From an uncultured Pelagibacteraceae bacterium (GTDB lineage: Bacteria; Pseudomonadota; Alphaproteobacteria; Pelagibacterales; Pelagibacteraceae), in the NCBI GenBank assembly GCA_902536085.1, contig CACAWF010000003.1:1-64000 (forward strand): DNA of 64,000 bases, written 5' to 3'. The first letter of the stretch is position 1. Each line of letters begins with the position of its first letter. A model generated the notes under the pieces. That model was not told where the DNA came from. It ran no database searches and saw only the letters and a list, made by a program, of their open reading frames with translations. Shown one piece after another: positions 36,901 through 46,650 of this stretch. The position numbers and the translations under genes were made by a program.

Positions 36901-37542
36901 GTGAAATTGAATCTAGATAAATTGCGAAACACTCTTAGAACCACTCTAATTGACATTTGGGAGTATGTAATTCCAATTTGGAAAATATCTGGTCTTTTTA
37001 AAAGAATAAAATCCAAAAAAGATTTAGAAAACTTCATTCAAGAAAGATCTGCCCATGTTTCACAAACAACTCTATACGGTTACTTAAAAACAAGAATCGG
37101 AGTTAAGTATATTGCTATGATGGAGGATGAAGTTTTTCTAAAATCTATCAATATTGCAAAATGGAATATTTATGTGGTTGCATTAGCAGACTGTGCTTTT
37201 TACGTTTTCTCTTATCTTATTTCAGAAAAAAATTTAAAAGAGAATGATTGTAAAGAAATCTTTCTAAATATTTTAGAGAATGAAAAGAAAAATGGTTTAA
37301 GTGACGAAATATTTGACAGAGGTAAAAAAAATTTCTTAGAAAGGATAAATAAAGTAAACTTTTCAAATTATCATTTAAATGATCCATTTAAAGAGAGCGG
37401 TCAAGCATTATACTACTGGTCTCCTATTGCAGATGAGTTAAAATCACTTGATAAAAAAATAGTCTTGAACTCTATTCATTTAAAATGGGGGTTGATGAAA
37501 GACGAGTTCAAAAAATTAACAAAAGATTTAAAATTTAATTAA
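36901..37542 (+). CDS. Conserved alphaproteobacterial protein of unknown function
   Basis: A 213-residue protein starting with GTG. The segment [46 protein letters not shown], of which the LYGYLKTR core is the clearest part, recalls a conserved alphaproteobacterial family sometimes loosely labelled esterase. I see no GxSxG nucleophile motif, so that label is not supported. It is the only plus-strand gene between the symporter pair and acs. The antisense frame at 36759-37037 is a shadow. Confidence 0.75.
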   Translation: MKLNLDKLRNTLRTTLIDIWEYVIPIWKISGLFKRIKSKKDLENFIQERSAHVSQTTLYGYLKTRIGVKYIAMMEDEVFLKSINIAKWNIYVVALADCAFYVFSYLISEKNLKENDCKEIFLNILENEKKNGLSDEIFDRGKKNFLERINKVNFSNYHLNDPFKESGQALYYWSPIADELKSLDKKIVLNSIHLKWGLMKDEFKKLTKDLKFN

Positions 37543-39674
37543 CCTTTATTTTGCCTGTTTTCTACTAAAGATGTAACAACGCTTGGGTCGGCAAGAGTAG
37601 TAGTGTCTCCTAAATTATCTGGCTCATTGGCAGCTATTTTTCTTAAAATTCTTCTCATAATTTTTCCAGATCTTGTTTTTGGTAATCCAGGTGCAAATTG
37701 AATTACATCTGGTGTAGCAATTGGACCGATTTGTTTTCTAACCCAAAGTTTTAGATCTCTCTCTAAATCTCCTGTTGGGTTTTCACCAGCGTTTAAAGTA
37801 ACATAACAATATAACCCGTTGCCTTTTATGCTATGCGGAAATCCAACCACAGCAGCCTCAGCTACTTTTGGATGCGCTACAAATGCACTTTCAATTTCAG
37901 CTGTTCCAAGGTTATGGCCTGATACAATAATTACATCATCTACTCTTCCAGTAATCCAATAATATCCATCTTTATCTCTTCTGCATCCGTCCCCAGTAAA
38001 ATATTTTCCATCAAATTGTGAAAAATAAGTATCTATAAATCTTTGATGATCTCCATAAACTGTTCGCATTTGGCCTGGCCAAGAAGAAGCCATGCAAAGT
38101 CTTCCCTTTCCTTCTCCTTTTACAGTTTTACCATCTTTATCAACTAAAACTGGTTTGATTCCGTAAAAAGGTTTAGTTGCTGAGCCCGGCTTTAAATCAA
38201 TGGCACCAGGTTGAGGTGCAATTAAAATTCCTCCAGTTTCTGTTTGCCACCAAGTATCAACAATTGGACATCTAGAGTCCCCAACCGTTTTGTAATACCA
38301 CATCCAAGCCTCTGGATTTATAGGCTCTCCAACAGTTCCTAATAATTTAAGCGTTTTTCTACTAGTTTTTTTTACAGGTTTGTCTCCCTCTCTCATTAAA
38401 GCTCTTATTGCTGTTGGCGCGGTATAAAAAATATTCACCTTGTGTTTGTCTACGATTTGCCACCATCTTGAACTGTCGGGATAATTTGGAACTCCTTCAA
38501 ACATTATAGTAGTTGCCCCGTTTGAAAGCGGGCCATAAATAATATAACTGTGCCCTGTAACCCACCCAATGTCTGCAGTACACCAATAAATATCATTTGC
38601 CTTGTAGTCGAAAATATATTGGTGAGTCATTGATGCATAAACCATATAACCACCTGTTGTATGAAGAACACCTTTTGGTTTACCAGTAGAACCGGATGTA
38701 TAAAGAATAAATAGTGGATCTTCTGCATTCATTTCTTCAGGCTCACATTTAGCAGGTACGGATGAAATTAATTCTTTATAAGAAACGTCTCTTTCATTAT
38801 TCCAATCAACCTGATTACCAGTCCTTTCAACTACTACACATTTTTTAACTCCAGGGCATTGATCTAAAGCCTCGTCAGCGATTTTTTTTAGCGGTATTAT
38901 TTTTCCACCTCTTACTCCTTCATCTGCGGTTATTAAATATTCAGACTCACAGTCAGTAATTCTCGTAGCTATGGAGTCAGGTGAAAAACCACCAAAAATA
39001 ATTGAGTGAACAGCACCAATTCTTGCACAAGCTAACATAATGTAAGCTAATTCGGGGATCATTGTCAGATAAATTGTAACTCTATCTCCTTTTTGTATAC
39101 CTAAACTTTTTAAACCGTTTGCAGCTTTGCATACATTCTGGTGCAATTCTTTGTAAGAAATTTTCTTTGTGTCAGCGGGATCATCTCCAACCCAAATGAT
39201 TGCTGTTTTGCTAGGATTTTTCTTTAAATGTCTATCTATACAATTAGCTGAAGCATTTAAAGTTCCATCATAATACCACTTTATCTTAACTTCGTCTTTG
39301 CTGTACTTTACATCTTTGATTTTTGTATATTTTTTCATCCAAGTAATTCTTTTTCCCTCTTTAGCCCAAAATTTATCGTTTTCTTTAATGGACATCTTAT
39401 ATTTCTTTTTATACTTAGACTCGTTTACGTATGCATGATTTGCCCAACTATCTGAGACTTTTATAACTGAATTTCCGTCACTATCTTTTGACAATGTAGG
39501 AGCTTTAAAATTAATTCGTCTTCCTTTTCTTGCTTTTGTTCTTGATGTTTTTCTTTTTTTGGATTTTTTACTTTTCTTTCTAGGCTTGCTAATTTTTCTA
39601 AACTTTTTTACTTTTCTAGATTTTTTCCTAGACTTTTTTACTTTTGATTTTTTCTTTTTTTTCTTTTTAGCCAC
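37539..39674 (-). CDS. acs: Acetyl-CoA synthetase with a polybasic N-terminal extension
   Basis: AMP-forming ligase that activates acetate. The catalytic body is normal: P-loop [53 protein letters not shown], and the acetylatable-lysine motif [10 protein letters not shown] near the C-terminus. The start is GTG at 39674, with AGGGG five bases upstream. The first 53 residues contain 35 Lys/Arg and no acidic residue; family similarity begins only near residue 75 ([19 protein letters not shown]). This tail is unlike normal Acs proteins and resembles histone-H1-like or nucleic-acid-binding tails; its role is unknown. Confidence 0.95.
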   Translation of the reverse strand: MAKKKKKKKSKVKKSRKKSRKVKKFRKISKPRKKSKKSKKRKTSRTKARKGRRINFKAPTLSKDSDGNSVIKVSDSWANHAYVNESKYKKKYKMSIKENDKFWAKEGKRITWMKKYTKIKDVKYSKDEVKIKWYYDGTLNASANCIDRHLKKNPSKTAIIWVGDDPADTKKISYKELHQNVCKAANGLKSLGIQKGDRVTIYLTMIPELAYIMLACARIGAVHSIIFGGFSPDSIATRITDCESEYLITADEGVRGGKIIPLKKIADEALDQCPGVKKCVVVERTGNQVDWNNERDVSYKELISSVPAKCEPEEMNAEDPLFILYTSGSTGKPKGVLHTTGGYMVYASMTHQYIFDYKANDIYWCTADIGWVTGHSYIIYGPLSNGATTIMFEGVPNYPDSSRWWQIVDKHKVNIFYTAPTAIRALMREGDKPVKKTSRKTLKLLGTVGEPINPEAWMWYYKTVGDSRCPIVDTWWQTETGGILIAPQPGAIDLKPGSATKPFYGIKPVLVDKDGKTVKGEGKGRLCMASSWPGQMRTVYGDHQRFIDTYFSQFDGKYFTGDGCRRDKDGYYWITGRVDDVIIVSGHNLGTAEIESAFVAHPKVAEAAVVGFPHSIKGNGLYCYVTLNAGENPTGDLERDLKLWVRKQIGPIATPDVIQFAPGLPKTRSGKIMRRILRKIAANEPDNLGDTTTLADPSVVTSLVENRQNKG

Positions 39675-39691
39675 AAATACCCCTAAATTTT

Positions 39692-40105
39692 TTATACTTT
39701 ACCCATGTTACAAATAATTTTCCAGCTTTTATAATCTATTGGCATTACTGACAACCTGCTTTGTTTTATCAACGGTAAATGAGAAATTTTCGTGTTTTTT
39801 TTAATTTTTTCTAAAGAAATTGCCCTTTTAAATTTACTTACAAACCTAACTTGAACGGCTACAAACCTCTTTTTCTTATCAGTTTTATCGATAAACGCTG
39901 ATTTAATTACTTTAACTATACCAACAATTTCTTTTCCAATATTTGAATGGTAAAAAAAACATAAGTCACCATTTTTCATTTTTCTCAAATTGTTTGCAGC
40001 TTGGTAATTTCTAACTCCATCCCAGGCAGCACCTTTTATGCCAGCTTTTATTTGCTGTTCAATTGACCAAACATCAGGCTCAGATTTAAGTAACCAATAT
40101 TTCAT
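39692..40105 (-). CDS. EVE-domain protein
   Basis: A 137-residue protein consisting of one EVE (PUA-like) domain. It starts [17 protein letters not shown] and contains [30 protein letters not shown] domains bind modified bases in DNA or RNA; the target here is unknown. It starts at the last base of tsaD on the same strand, a tRNA-modification gene, and lies just before acs (17-base gap). Confidence 0.95.
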   Translation of the reverse strand: MKYWLLKSEPDVWSIEQQIKAGIKGAAWDGVRNYQAANNLRKMKNGDLCFFYHSNIGKEIVGIVKVIKSAFIDKTDKKKRFVAVQVRFVSKFKRAISLEKIKKNTKISHLPLIKQSRLSVMPIDYKSWKIICNMGKV

Positions 40106-41181
40106 TATAACTTTAAACCTGGACCCTTCATGTAGGGAGCATTTTCATCCAAAGGCCATCTAGATTTAGCTTGTACATCTATATTATTTAATAAATTTTT
40201 TTTAAATCTTTTTATACCTGCCCAGGCAATCATAGCAGCATTATCACCACAAAATTTTAAATCAGGATAAACAGTTTTAAATCCTATTTCTCTTGAAAGT
40301 TTTTTTAAATTTTCTCTTATCGAAATATTAGCAGCCACACCTCCAGCTACAACTAAATTAATATTTGGGGTATTAATTTTTTTTTTAAACATTTCAATTG
40401 CAATCTTTGTTTTTTTATAAAGAATTTTATTAATGGTATTTTGAAAAGATGCTGCGAGATTAAATTTTAATTTATCATTTCCATTTATTTTTTTTGACTC
40501 TCTTAAAACTGCAGTTTTAAGACCAGCAAATGATAAATTACATCCCGCTTTATTTATTATTGGTTCAGGAAGCGCGAAAAAATTTTTATCTCCCAGTTTT
40601 GAAGCTTTTTCAACGCTAGGCCCACCTGGATAACCTAGGTCAAGCATTTTTGCAGTTTTATCAAAAGCTTCACCTAAAGCATCATCGATTGTGGTACCTA
40701 ATTGTTCGTATTCATTTACATCTTTCACAATTAAAAATTGAGAGTGACCTCCAGAAATTAATAAAAGTAAATAAGGGAATTGAATATTATTTTCTATTCC
40801 TGGACTTAAGGCATGGCCTTCTAAATGATTAACTGCAACGAACGGTTTATTTGTAAATGCAGCAATTGATTTACCTATGTTAAGCCCAACTGTTAAACAT
40901 ACAATTAAACCTGGACCTGCAGTAGCTGCAATTCCATCTATTTCATTTAAAGAAATTTTACTCTCCTCTAAAGCAGCTTTGATTATATATTCAATATTTT
41001 CGATATGCGCTCTAGCAGCCAATTCAGGTACAACTCCTCCAAATTTTTTATGCTCTGAAATCTGACTTGAAACGATATTTGATAAAACGTCTGCGGTGCC
41101 CTTATCATTTTCCCTAATTACAGATGCAGCAGTTTCATCGCAGCTGGTTTCAATTCCTAAAAATGTAATCTTTTTTGTCAT
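40105..41181 (-). CDS. tsaD: tRNA N6-adenosine threonylcarbamoyltransferase TsaD
   Basis: Transfers threonylcarbamoyl to A37 of ANN-decoding tRNAs. It is an ASKHA-fold metalloenzyme of 358 residues. The metal-binding HxxxH is His119-His123 (NHLEGHALSPG). It opens with FLGIETSCDETAASV and carries LLLISGGHSQFL, plus FCGDNAAMIAWAG near the end. It diverges from hemC over 55 bases, a gene order common in proteobacteria. Confidence 0.98.
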   Translation of the reverse strand: MTKKITFLGIETSCDETAASVIRENDKGTADVLSNIVSSQISEHKKFGGVVPELAARAHIENIEYIIKAALEESKISLNEIDGIAATAGPGLIVCLTVGLNIGKSIAAFTNKPFVAVNHLEGHALSPGIENNIQFPYLLLLISGGHSQFLIVKDVNEYEQLGTTIDDALGEAFDKTAKMLDLGYPGGPSVEKASKLGDKNFFALPEPIINKAGCNLSFAGLKTAVLRESKKINGNDKLKFNLAASFQNTINKILYKKTKIAIEMFKKKINTPNINLVVAGGVAANISIRENLKKLSREIGFKTVYPDLKFCGDNAAMIAWAGIKRFKKNLLNNIDVQAKSRWPLDENAPYMKGPGLKL

Positions 41182-41236
41182 CTCTTTAAAAAATTAAAAT
41201 AGTATAAAATACTTCTATCAAATATATAATCAATTA

Positions 41237-42154
41237 ATGACAAAAATTACAATTGGAGCTCGAGGCAGTAAACTTTCATTAACTTATGTAGCTAAAGTTA
41301 AAGAGCTATTACTGAAAAACAATAATGATCTTAAAGAGGAAAATATTAATTTTAAAGCTATAAAAACATCAGGTGATTTAAATCTTAATAAGAACATCTC
41401 AGAAATAGGTGGAAAAAATTTATTTTGTAAAGAAATTGAAGAAAGTTTATTAAAAAAAGAAATAGACATTGCTGTTCATTCTTTAAAAGATATGGAGGCT
41501 AATGAAAACAAGAGTCTATTGATAGGAGCATATTTAAAAAGAAACGATTACCGAGATGTAATAATTAGTGAAAAAATTAAAAATATTTCTGATTTAAGAA
41601 ATGGCGTAAAAATCGGCTCAAGTTCAAAGAGGAGAGAACTTCAATTAAAAAAAATAAATAGTAATATTTCTGTAATCAATATTCGGGGAAATATTGATAC
41701 TAGAATTAATAAAATTAATGAGAACAAATTAGATGGGGTCATTCTAGCAGCTGCTGGAGTTAAATCACTTAAACTCGATAAAAAAATTAGCTTCACTTTT
41801 AATTGTGAGCAAATTTTACCAGCGGTGGGGCAAGGAATAATTGCAGTACAATGCAGAAAGGAAGATAAAATTAAAAATTTAATAAAAAGAATTAACGATA
41901 ATACAACTAATCTTTGTGCTATCGCTGAAAGAAAAATGCTTCAAACCATTGGAGGTGATTGCGATACTGCAATAGGTGGGTTAGCCGAAATTGAAAACCA
42001 TAATTTAAAACTTAAAGCTCAGCTTTTTTCAGATAGCGGTCAAGAGAGTTTTGAATATGAACTCACAGGCAGAGAGGTTGACGCTTCTTTTATAGGAAAA
42101 AGTGTTGGGGAAAAAATATTAAATCTAGCTGGAGAAAAATTTAAAAAAAAATGA
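41237..42154 (+). CDS. hemC: Hydroxymethylbilane synthase (porphobilinogen deaminase)
   Basis: Polymerises four porphobilinogens to hydroxymethylbilane. It starts ITIGARGSKLSL and carries HSLKDME with the catalytic aspartate. The dipyrromethane cofactor cysteine is Cys242 in IGGDCDTAIGG, the same number as in E. coli. At 305 residues it is of normal length. It overlaps hemD by 4 bases. Confidence 0.98.
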   Translation: MTKITIGARGSKLSLTYVAKVKELLLKNNNDLKEENINFKAIKTSGDLNLNKNISEIGGKNLFCKEIEESLLKKEIDIAVHSLKDMEANENKSLLIGAYLKRNDYRDVIISEKIKNISDLRNGVKIGSSSKRRELQLKKINSNISVINIRGNIDTRINKINENKLDGVILAAAGVKSLKLDKKISFTFNCEQILPAVGQGIIAVQCRKEDKIKNLIKRINDNTTNLCAIAERKMLQTIGGDCDTAIGGLAEIENHNLKLKAQLFSDSGQESFEYELTGREVDASFIGKSVGEKILNLAGEKFKKK

Positions 42155-42849
42155 ATATTATAATAACAAGACCTTTAATTGACTCTGAAGATTTAATGGG
42201 CAAATTACTTTCTTTAGGCCATAAAATTATTCATGTACCCACTTTAAAGATCTCTAAAGCAGAACTTGATCCTATTGACTCCGAGAAATACAATGCATTT
42301 ATATTTACAAGTGCTAATTCAATAAGGAGTCTTAAACTATTAAAACCAGATAGAAATAAACTTTGTTTCTGTGTTGGAGCAATCACCGAAAAGATTGTAA
42401 GGCAGCAAGGTTATAATAATACTATTTCAGCTGGAGGGACGATAAATGCTTTAAAGAATATTATTGTTAATTCAGGTGACTTAGATAAAAAAAAAGTCTT
42501 GGCTTATATATGTGGAGATAATATTACATCAGACTTGGATTTAGAGCTACAAAAGGAAGGTTTTCAAATAGATAAAATTATCAATTATACTTCAGAAAAA
42601 ATTAAAGAATTAAATGAAGATACTAATAATTTAATCAAAAATCATCCTCCCGACATAATTTTTGTTTACTCAAAAAGGAGCGCAGAAAGCTTTATTGATT
42701 TAGCAAAAAAGTATTCACTCAATGGACTGATGACAGGCTCAAAAGTTATGTGTATAAGTGAAAAAGTTATAAATGTTTTCAAAGAAGCTGGATGGAAAAA
42801 TTTAGAAACCTTCGAAGCTGGAGATGAACTTATAAAAATTGGTAATTAG
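42151..42849 (+). CDS. hemD: Uroporphyrinogen-III synthase
   Basis: Cyclises hydroxymethylbilane with inversion of ring D. HemD is poorly conserved; the assignment rests on the N-terminal IIITRPLIDSEDLMGKLLSLGHKIIHVPTLKIS, the FTSANSI motif, FCVGAITEKI and the FVYSKRSAESF segment, plus its location directly after hemC (4-base overlap). At 232 residues it fits. It ends one base before the MscS gene. Confidence 0.93.
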   Translation: MNIIITRPLIDSEDLMGKLLSLGHKIIHVPTLKISKAELDPIDSEKYNAFIFTSANSIRSLKLLKPDRNKLCFCVGAITEKIVRQQGYNNTISAGGTINALKNIIVNSGDLDKKKVLAYICGDNITSDLDLELQKEGFQIDKIINYTSEKIKELNEDTNNLIKNHPPDIIFVYSKRSAESFIDLAKKYSLNGLMTGSKVMCISEKVINVFKEAGWKNLETFEAGDELIKIGN

Positions 42850-43941
42850 ATGGAAGTATTGCAAAATTTTAAGATATTATTTTTAGATGTTTGGAATAAA
42901 GGTATTTCAGGAGTTAATATTTCCGAAATTATTATTGCTTTAATAATTTTTTTATTTTTTCTTTTTTTAAGAGGAATTTTTTCAAAATTCGTTATTAAAA
43001 GATTGGAGAAATACGTATCAAAAACCTCAAACAACTTTGATAATACCCTTGTAAAGTCCATGGAAGGGCCAGCTAAGTTTTTTCCGATTGTATTGGGTTT
43101 TTTTGTAGCTACTAGTTATCTAACTATAGAAACTCAAGCTGCAAATTTTTTAGAAACTATTAATCGTTCTTTAATTACAATTCTTATATTTTGGACCTTT
43201 CACCAAATCATTGGACCCTTTTCAACTGTTGTAAAATCAGTCAGTGATTTACTTTCAAGGGATTTAGTTAATTGGATTATCAAAGCTCTAAAAGTCTTAA
43301 TAATAATTTTAGGTTTAGCGGCTGTTTTGGAGCTTTGGGGAATTAAAATTGGACCAATTATAGCCGGACTAGGACTATTTGGTGTTGCCGTTGCACTTGG
43401 AGCACAAGACTTATTTAAAAATTTAATTTCAGGTATATTAGTTTTAGTCGAAAAAAGATTTAAAGTTGGAGATTGGATATACGTTGAAGATGTTATTGAA
43501 GGCACAGTTGAGTCAATAGGTTTTAGATCTACAGTTGTTAGAAGATTTGACAAATCTCTGGCAACAATCCCTAATTTTCAGTTTGCAGAAAAAGCAGTAA
43601 TAAACAATTCTTTAATTACTAATAGAAGAATCAATTGGATTATAGGACTTGAATACAGGACAACAAGCAAACAATTAATTGACATCAAACAACAGATAGA
43701 AAATTATATAAAAAATAGTGAATTATTTTCAAAATCAGAAAATACAATGCTATCAGTGAAAATCGATCAATTTGCTGCAAGTTCAATAGATATTAAACTA
43801 ATATGTTTTACTAAAACCACAAAATACTTAGAGTGGATGAAGGTAAAAGATCTTTTAGCCCTTGAAATAAAAAATATAGTAGAAAAAAATAATGCGTCTT
43901 TTGCTTTTCCAAGTACATCAGTTTATGTGGAGAAAAATTAA
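42850..43941 (+). CDS. MscS-family mechanosensitive ion channel
   Basis: A 363-residue inner-membrane channel that releases solutes on hypo-osmotic shock. Five hydrophobic segments lie in the first 190 residues. The pore-lining helix and beta domain read GLGLFGVAVALGAQDLFKNLISGILVLVEKRFKVGDWI, with DVIEGTVESIGFRSTVVRRFD and ATIPN following. It is directly adjacent to hemD and overlaps yggT by one base, so it may be part of the hemCD transcript. Confidence 0.95.
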   Translation: MEVLQNFKILFLDVWNKGISGVNISEIIIALIIFLFFLFLRGIFSKFVIKRLEKYVSKTSNNFDNTLVKSMEGPAKFFPIVLGFFVATSYLTIETQAANFLETINRSLITILIFWTFHQIIGPFSTVVKSVSDLLSRDLVNWIIKALKVLIIILGLAAVLELWGIKIGPIIAGLGLFGVAVALGAQDLFKNLISGILVLVEKRFKVGDWIYVEDVIEGTVESIGFRSTVVRRFDKSLATIPNFQFAEKAVINNSLITNRRINWIIGLEYRTTSKQLIDIKQQIENYIKNSELFSKSENTMLSVKIDQFAASSIDIKLICFTKTTKYLEWMKVKDLLALEIKNIVEKNNASFAFPSTSVYVEKN

Positions 43942-44237
43942 TGAAGTCGGTATTAATTCTTTTCGACAATATAGTTAGCCTTTACATCTGGATATTAATT
44001 ATCCATGTAATATTTAGTTGGCTGGTTGCTTTTAACGTTTTAAATACAAGCAATCGTTTTGTTTATTCTGTTTTGGACATCTCTTACAAATTGACAGCTC
44101 CACCTCTTAATTTTATCAGAAGATTTTTACCTAACCTAGGATCTATAGATATCTCTCCAGTGATACTTATTTTAGGATTAATGTTTTTTAGAAATTTAGT
44201 TTTTGAAATGTTTGCGCCAGGATTATTTTTAAGATGA
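43941..44237 (+). CDS. YggT-family membrane protein
   Basis: A 98-residue protein with two hydrophobic regions (about residues 12-35 and 70-92). The YggT motif TAPPLNFIRRFLPNLGSIDISPVILILGL is present. Function is unproven; YggT homologues are implicated in membrane or osmotic roles, which fits its coupling to the MscS gene upstream (1-base overlap). It overlaps folD by 4 bases. Confidence 0.94.
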   Translation: MKSVLILFDNIVSLYIWILIIHVIFSWLVAFNVLNTSNRFVYSVLDISYKLTAPPLNFIRRFLPNLGSIDISPVILILGLMFFRNLVFEMFAPGLFLR

Positions 44238-45076
44238 TTATTGATGGAAAAAAAGAAGCAGAGATTATTAGAAATGAAATTAAAAAAGAGATTTCAGATT
44301 TAAAGAAAAAAAGCGGTAAAACACCCAGTCTTACAGTTATCTTGATCGGAGATTTTGCGCCCAGTTTGATATACGTAAAGAATAAAGAAAAAAGTGCTAG
44401 AGAAGTTGGCATTAACTCTGAAATAATTAGATACCCAAAAAATGTGAGTGAGAAAGATATTTTAGAAAAAATTGAAGTACTGAATAAAAATGATGAAATT
44501 TCTGGCATCTTAGTTCAGCTTCCTTTGCCCAGCCAGATTAGTAAGGAGAAAATTATAAATGCAATTAACCCATCCAAAGACGTAGACGGTTTTAATCCAA
44601 TAAATGTTGGCAATCTCTCATCAGGTTATGACTCAATCGTTCCTTGTACACCTTTGGGATGTCTTTTATTGATTAAAAAAATAGAATCAAATTTAGCAGG
44701 CAAACACGCTGTTATAATAGGAAGATCTAATTTAAATGGTAAACCAATGGCTCAATTATTATTAAAGGAAAATTGCTCAGTAACTATAGTTCACTCAAAA
44801 ACAAATAATTTAAAAAATGAGTGCCTCAAAGCAGATATTTTAGTAGCAGCTGTTGGGGTTCCAAATTTAATCAAAAAAGATTGGGTAAAAAAAAATGCAA
44901 TTGTTATAGATGTTGGCATTAATAAAGTAGGAGAAAATATAGTAGGAGATGTTAATTTTGATGAATTAAAAGATAATGTTAAAGCAATAACTCCAGTTCC
45001 GGGAGGCGTAGGACCAATGACAATTGCATGTTTATTAAAAAATACTTTAACGTGTTTTAAAGCTCGCTTGACCTAG
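44234..45076 (+). CDS. folD: Methylenetetrahydrofolate dehydrogenase / cyclohydrolase FolD
   Basis: Bifunctional one-carbon enzyme. The catalytic lysine lies in SLIYVKNKEKSAREVGI. ILVQLPLPSQI, KDVDGFNPINVG and IIGRSNLNGKPMAQLL (NADP site) are all present, and TPVPGGVGPMTIACLL closes the protein. At 280 residues it is of normal length. It overlaps yggT upstream and converges on the PsiE-like gene with a 20-base overlap. Confidence 0.98.
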   Translation: MIIDGKKEAEIIRNEIKKEISDLKKKSGKTPSLTVILIGDFAPSLIYVKNKEKSAREVGINSEIIRYPKNVSEKDILEKIEVLNKNDEISGILVQLPLPSQISKEKIINAINPSKDVDGFNPINVGNLSSGYDSIVPCTPLGCLLLIKKIESNLAGKHAVIIGRSNLNGKPMAQLLLKENCSVTIVHSKTNNLKNECLKADILVAAVGVPNLIKKDWVKKNAIVIDVGINKVGENIVGDVNFDELKDNVKAITPVPGGVGPMTIACLLKNTLTCFKARLT

Positions 45077-45446
45077 ACTTTTCAATTTTCAAGTACTTGC
45101 TATTTCTAAATCTTATAATAACTGTAGCAATCGCAACTATTAAAATAGCTAAAGAAATATAAATTAAGTTTGCAGGGTCACTCTCTTTATCTTGTAATAT
45201 TATGAACCGAGCTAGCGCTGTAATAGCTATGATTAAAGGATATGTTATTCTTACAGATTGGGTTTCCCAATAAGATCTCACTAAACCAATTACCTCGATA
45301 TAAATGAACATTAAAAGCAAATCAGCTAATGTGATATCTTTGTTTTCGTACATTTCTTTCATTTCTAAAAAGAAGGCAATAATAGTTGATACAAGAACAA
45401 CTATAACTGCAACTAATTGAATATTTCGAATCGAACTGTTCATCAT
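45057..45446 (-). CDS. PsiE-family (phosphate-starvation-inducible) membrane protein
   Basis: A 129-residue protein with four hydrophobic helices and the PsiE signature (ADLLLMFIYIEVIGLVRSYWE followed by RITYPLIIAITALARFIIL). In E. coli PsiE is induced by phosphate limitation and carbon stress, but its activity is unknown. It lies 19 bases after argG on the same strand and overlaps the converging folD. Confidence 0.88.
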   Translation of the reverse strand: MMNSSIRNIQLVAVIVVLVSTIIAFFLEMKEMYENKDITLADLLLMFIYIEVIGLVRSYWETQSVRITYPLIIAITALARFIILQDKESDPANLIYISLAILIVAIATVIIRFRNSKYLKIEKSRSSEL

Positions 45447-45465
45447 TTATTAATCTATCAAAAAT

Positions 45466-46650
45466 TTAGGCTTTATTTAACTGTTTAGAGTGAAATTTTA
45501 TGAAATTTTCAACTTTTCTTTTATTAAAGGTTTTATTCTCCTCAAAAGAAACTTTTTTCATTGAATAAGCTTTATTTTTGGTTCTTCTTGATAGAACTGT
45601 TATGTTCCCCTTGAACAAACTTAGAATTATATCACCAGATACTTTGTTTCTTTTTTGATCAATTAATTTTTGTAATTTAAGTCTTTTTTTTGAAAACCAA
45701 TAGCCGTTATATACTAGCTCAGCATATTCTGGCATTATTCTCTCTTTTTTATGAGCGGTTTCTTTATCAAGAGTTACAGACTCTATAGCTCTATGTGCAG
45801 TATACAACAAAGTACCACCAGGAGTTTCGTAAACACCTCTAGATTTAATTCCAATAAATCTATTTTCAACCAGATCTACTCTTCCTATTCCATTTTTTCC
45901 AGCCATAATATTCAATTTATTTAAAAGTTTTTCAGGACTTAATTTTTTTCCATTCACTGCAATTGGGTCACTGTTTTTAAAAGTAATTTTTACTTTTGTA
46001 GGTGTGTTAGGAGCTTTTTGAGGTGAAACTGTTCTCTGATAAATAAATTCAGGAGCAGAGTTTTTTGGGTCCTCTAAAACCTTGCCTTCAGTTGATGTAT
46101 GAAAAATATTATCATCTACAGAAAATGGCGGTGCTCCTTTTTTATCTTTAGGAATTGGTATACTATTTTTTTTAGCGTATTTAATTAAATCTGCTCTTGA
46201 TTGTAATTTCCATTCTCTCCAAGGCGCTATCGTTTTAATCTTATTTTTACCAAAATATGAGTAACCTAACTCGAATCTAACTTGATCGTTGCCTTTTCCA
46301 GTCGCGCCATGCGAAACTGCAAAAGCCTTAAATTTTTTTGCAATTTCAACTTGTCTTTTTGCAATCAACGGCCTAGCAATAGATGTGCCTAATAAATATA
46401 CTCCTTCATAAACTGCATGAGCTCTTATCATTGGAAAAATATAATCTTTTACAAAGATATTTTTTAAATTTTCGATAATTATTTTTTTAACACCTAATCT
46501 TTTAGCATTTTTTATAATTTTTTTTTTATCTAAAACCTGCCCAATATCAGAGGTGTAAGCAATTACTTCAGCTTTATAATTTTCTTGTAACCATCTCAAA
46601 ATTATAGATGTATCCAAACCGCCTGAGTAGGCTAAAACAATTTTTTTCAT
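45466..46650 (-). CDS. argG: Argininosuccinate synthase
   Basis: Joins citrulline and aspartate using ATP. The N-type ATP-pyrophosphatase loop is AYSGGLDTSIILRWL at residues 7-21. SHGATGKGNDQVRFELGY and LLGTSIARPLIA are diagnostic. At 394 residues it is of normal length. It starts at the base after the IalB-like gene ends, so the two may be co-transcribed. Confidence 0.98.
   Translation of the reverse strand: MKKIVLAYSGGLDTSIILRWLQENYKAEVIAYTSDIGQVLDKKKIIKNAKRLGVKKIIIENLKNIFVKDYIFPMIRAHAVYEGVYLLGTSIARPLIAKRQVEIAKKFKAFAVSHGATGKGNDQVRFELGYSYFGKNKIKTIAPWREWKLQSRADLIKYAKKNSIPIPKDKKGAPPFSVDDNIFHTSTEGKVLEDPKNSAPEFIYQRTVSPQKAPNTPTKVKITFKNSDPIAVNGKKLSPEKLLNKLNIMAGKNGIGRVDLVENRFIGIKSRGVYETPGGTLLYTAHRAIESVTLDKETAHKKERIMPEYAELVYNGYWFSKKRLKLQKLIDQKRNKVSGDIILSLFKGNITVLSRRTKNKAYSMKKVSFEENKTFNKRKVENFIKFHSKQLNKA

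Noticed and set aside
36759..37037. Minus-strand open frame of 92 codons
   Set aside because: It is antisense to the start of the conserved plus-strand gene at 36901 and shows no family features.
43200..43553. Minus-strand open frame inside the MscS gene
   Set aside because: Antisense to the conserved pore region; a shadow frame.
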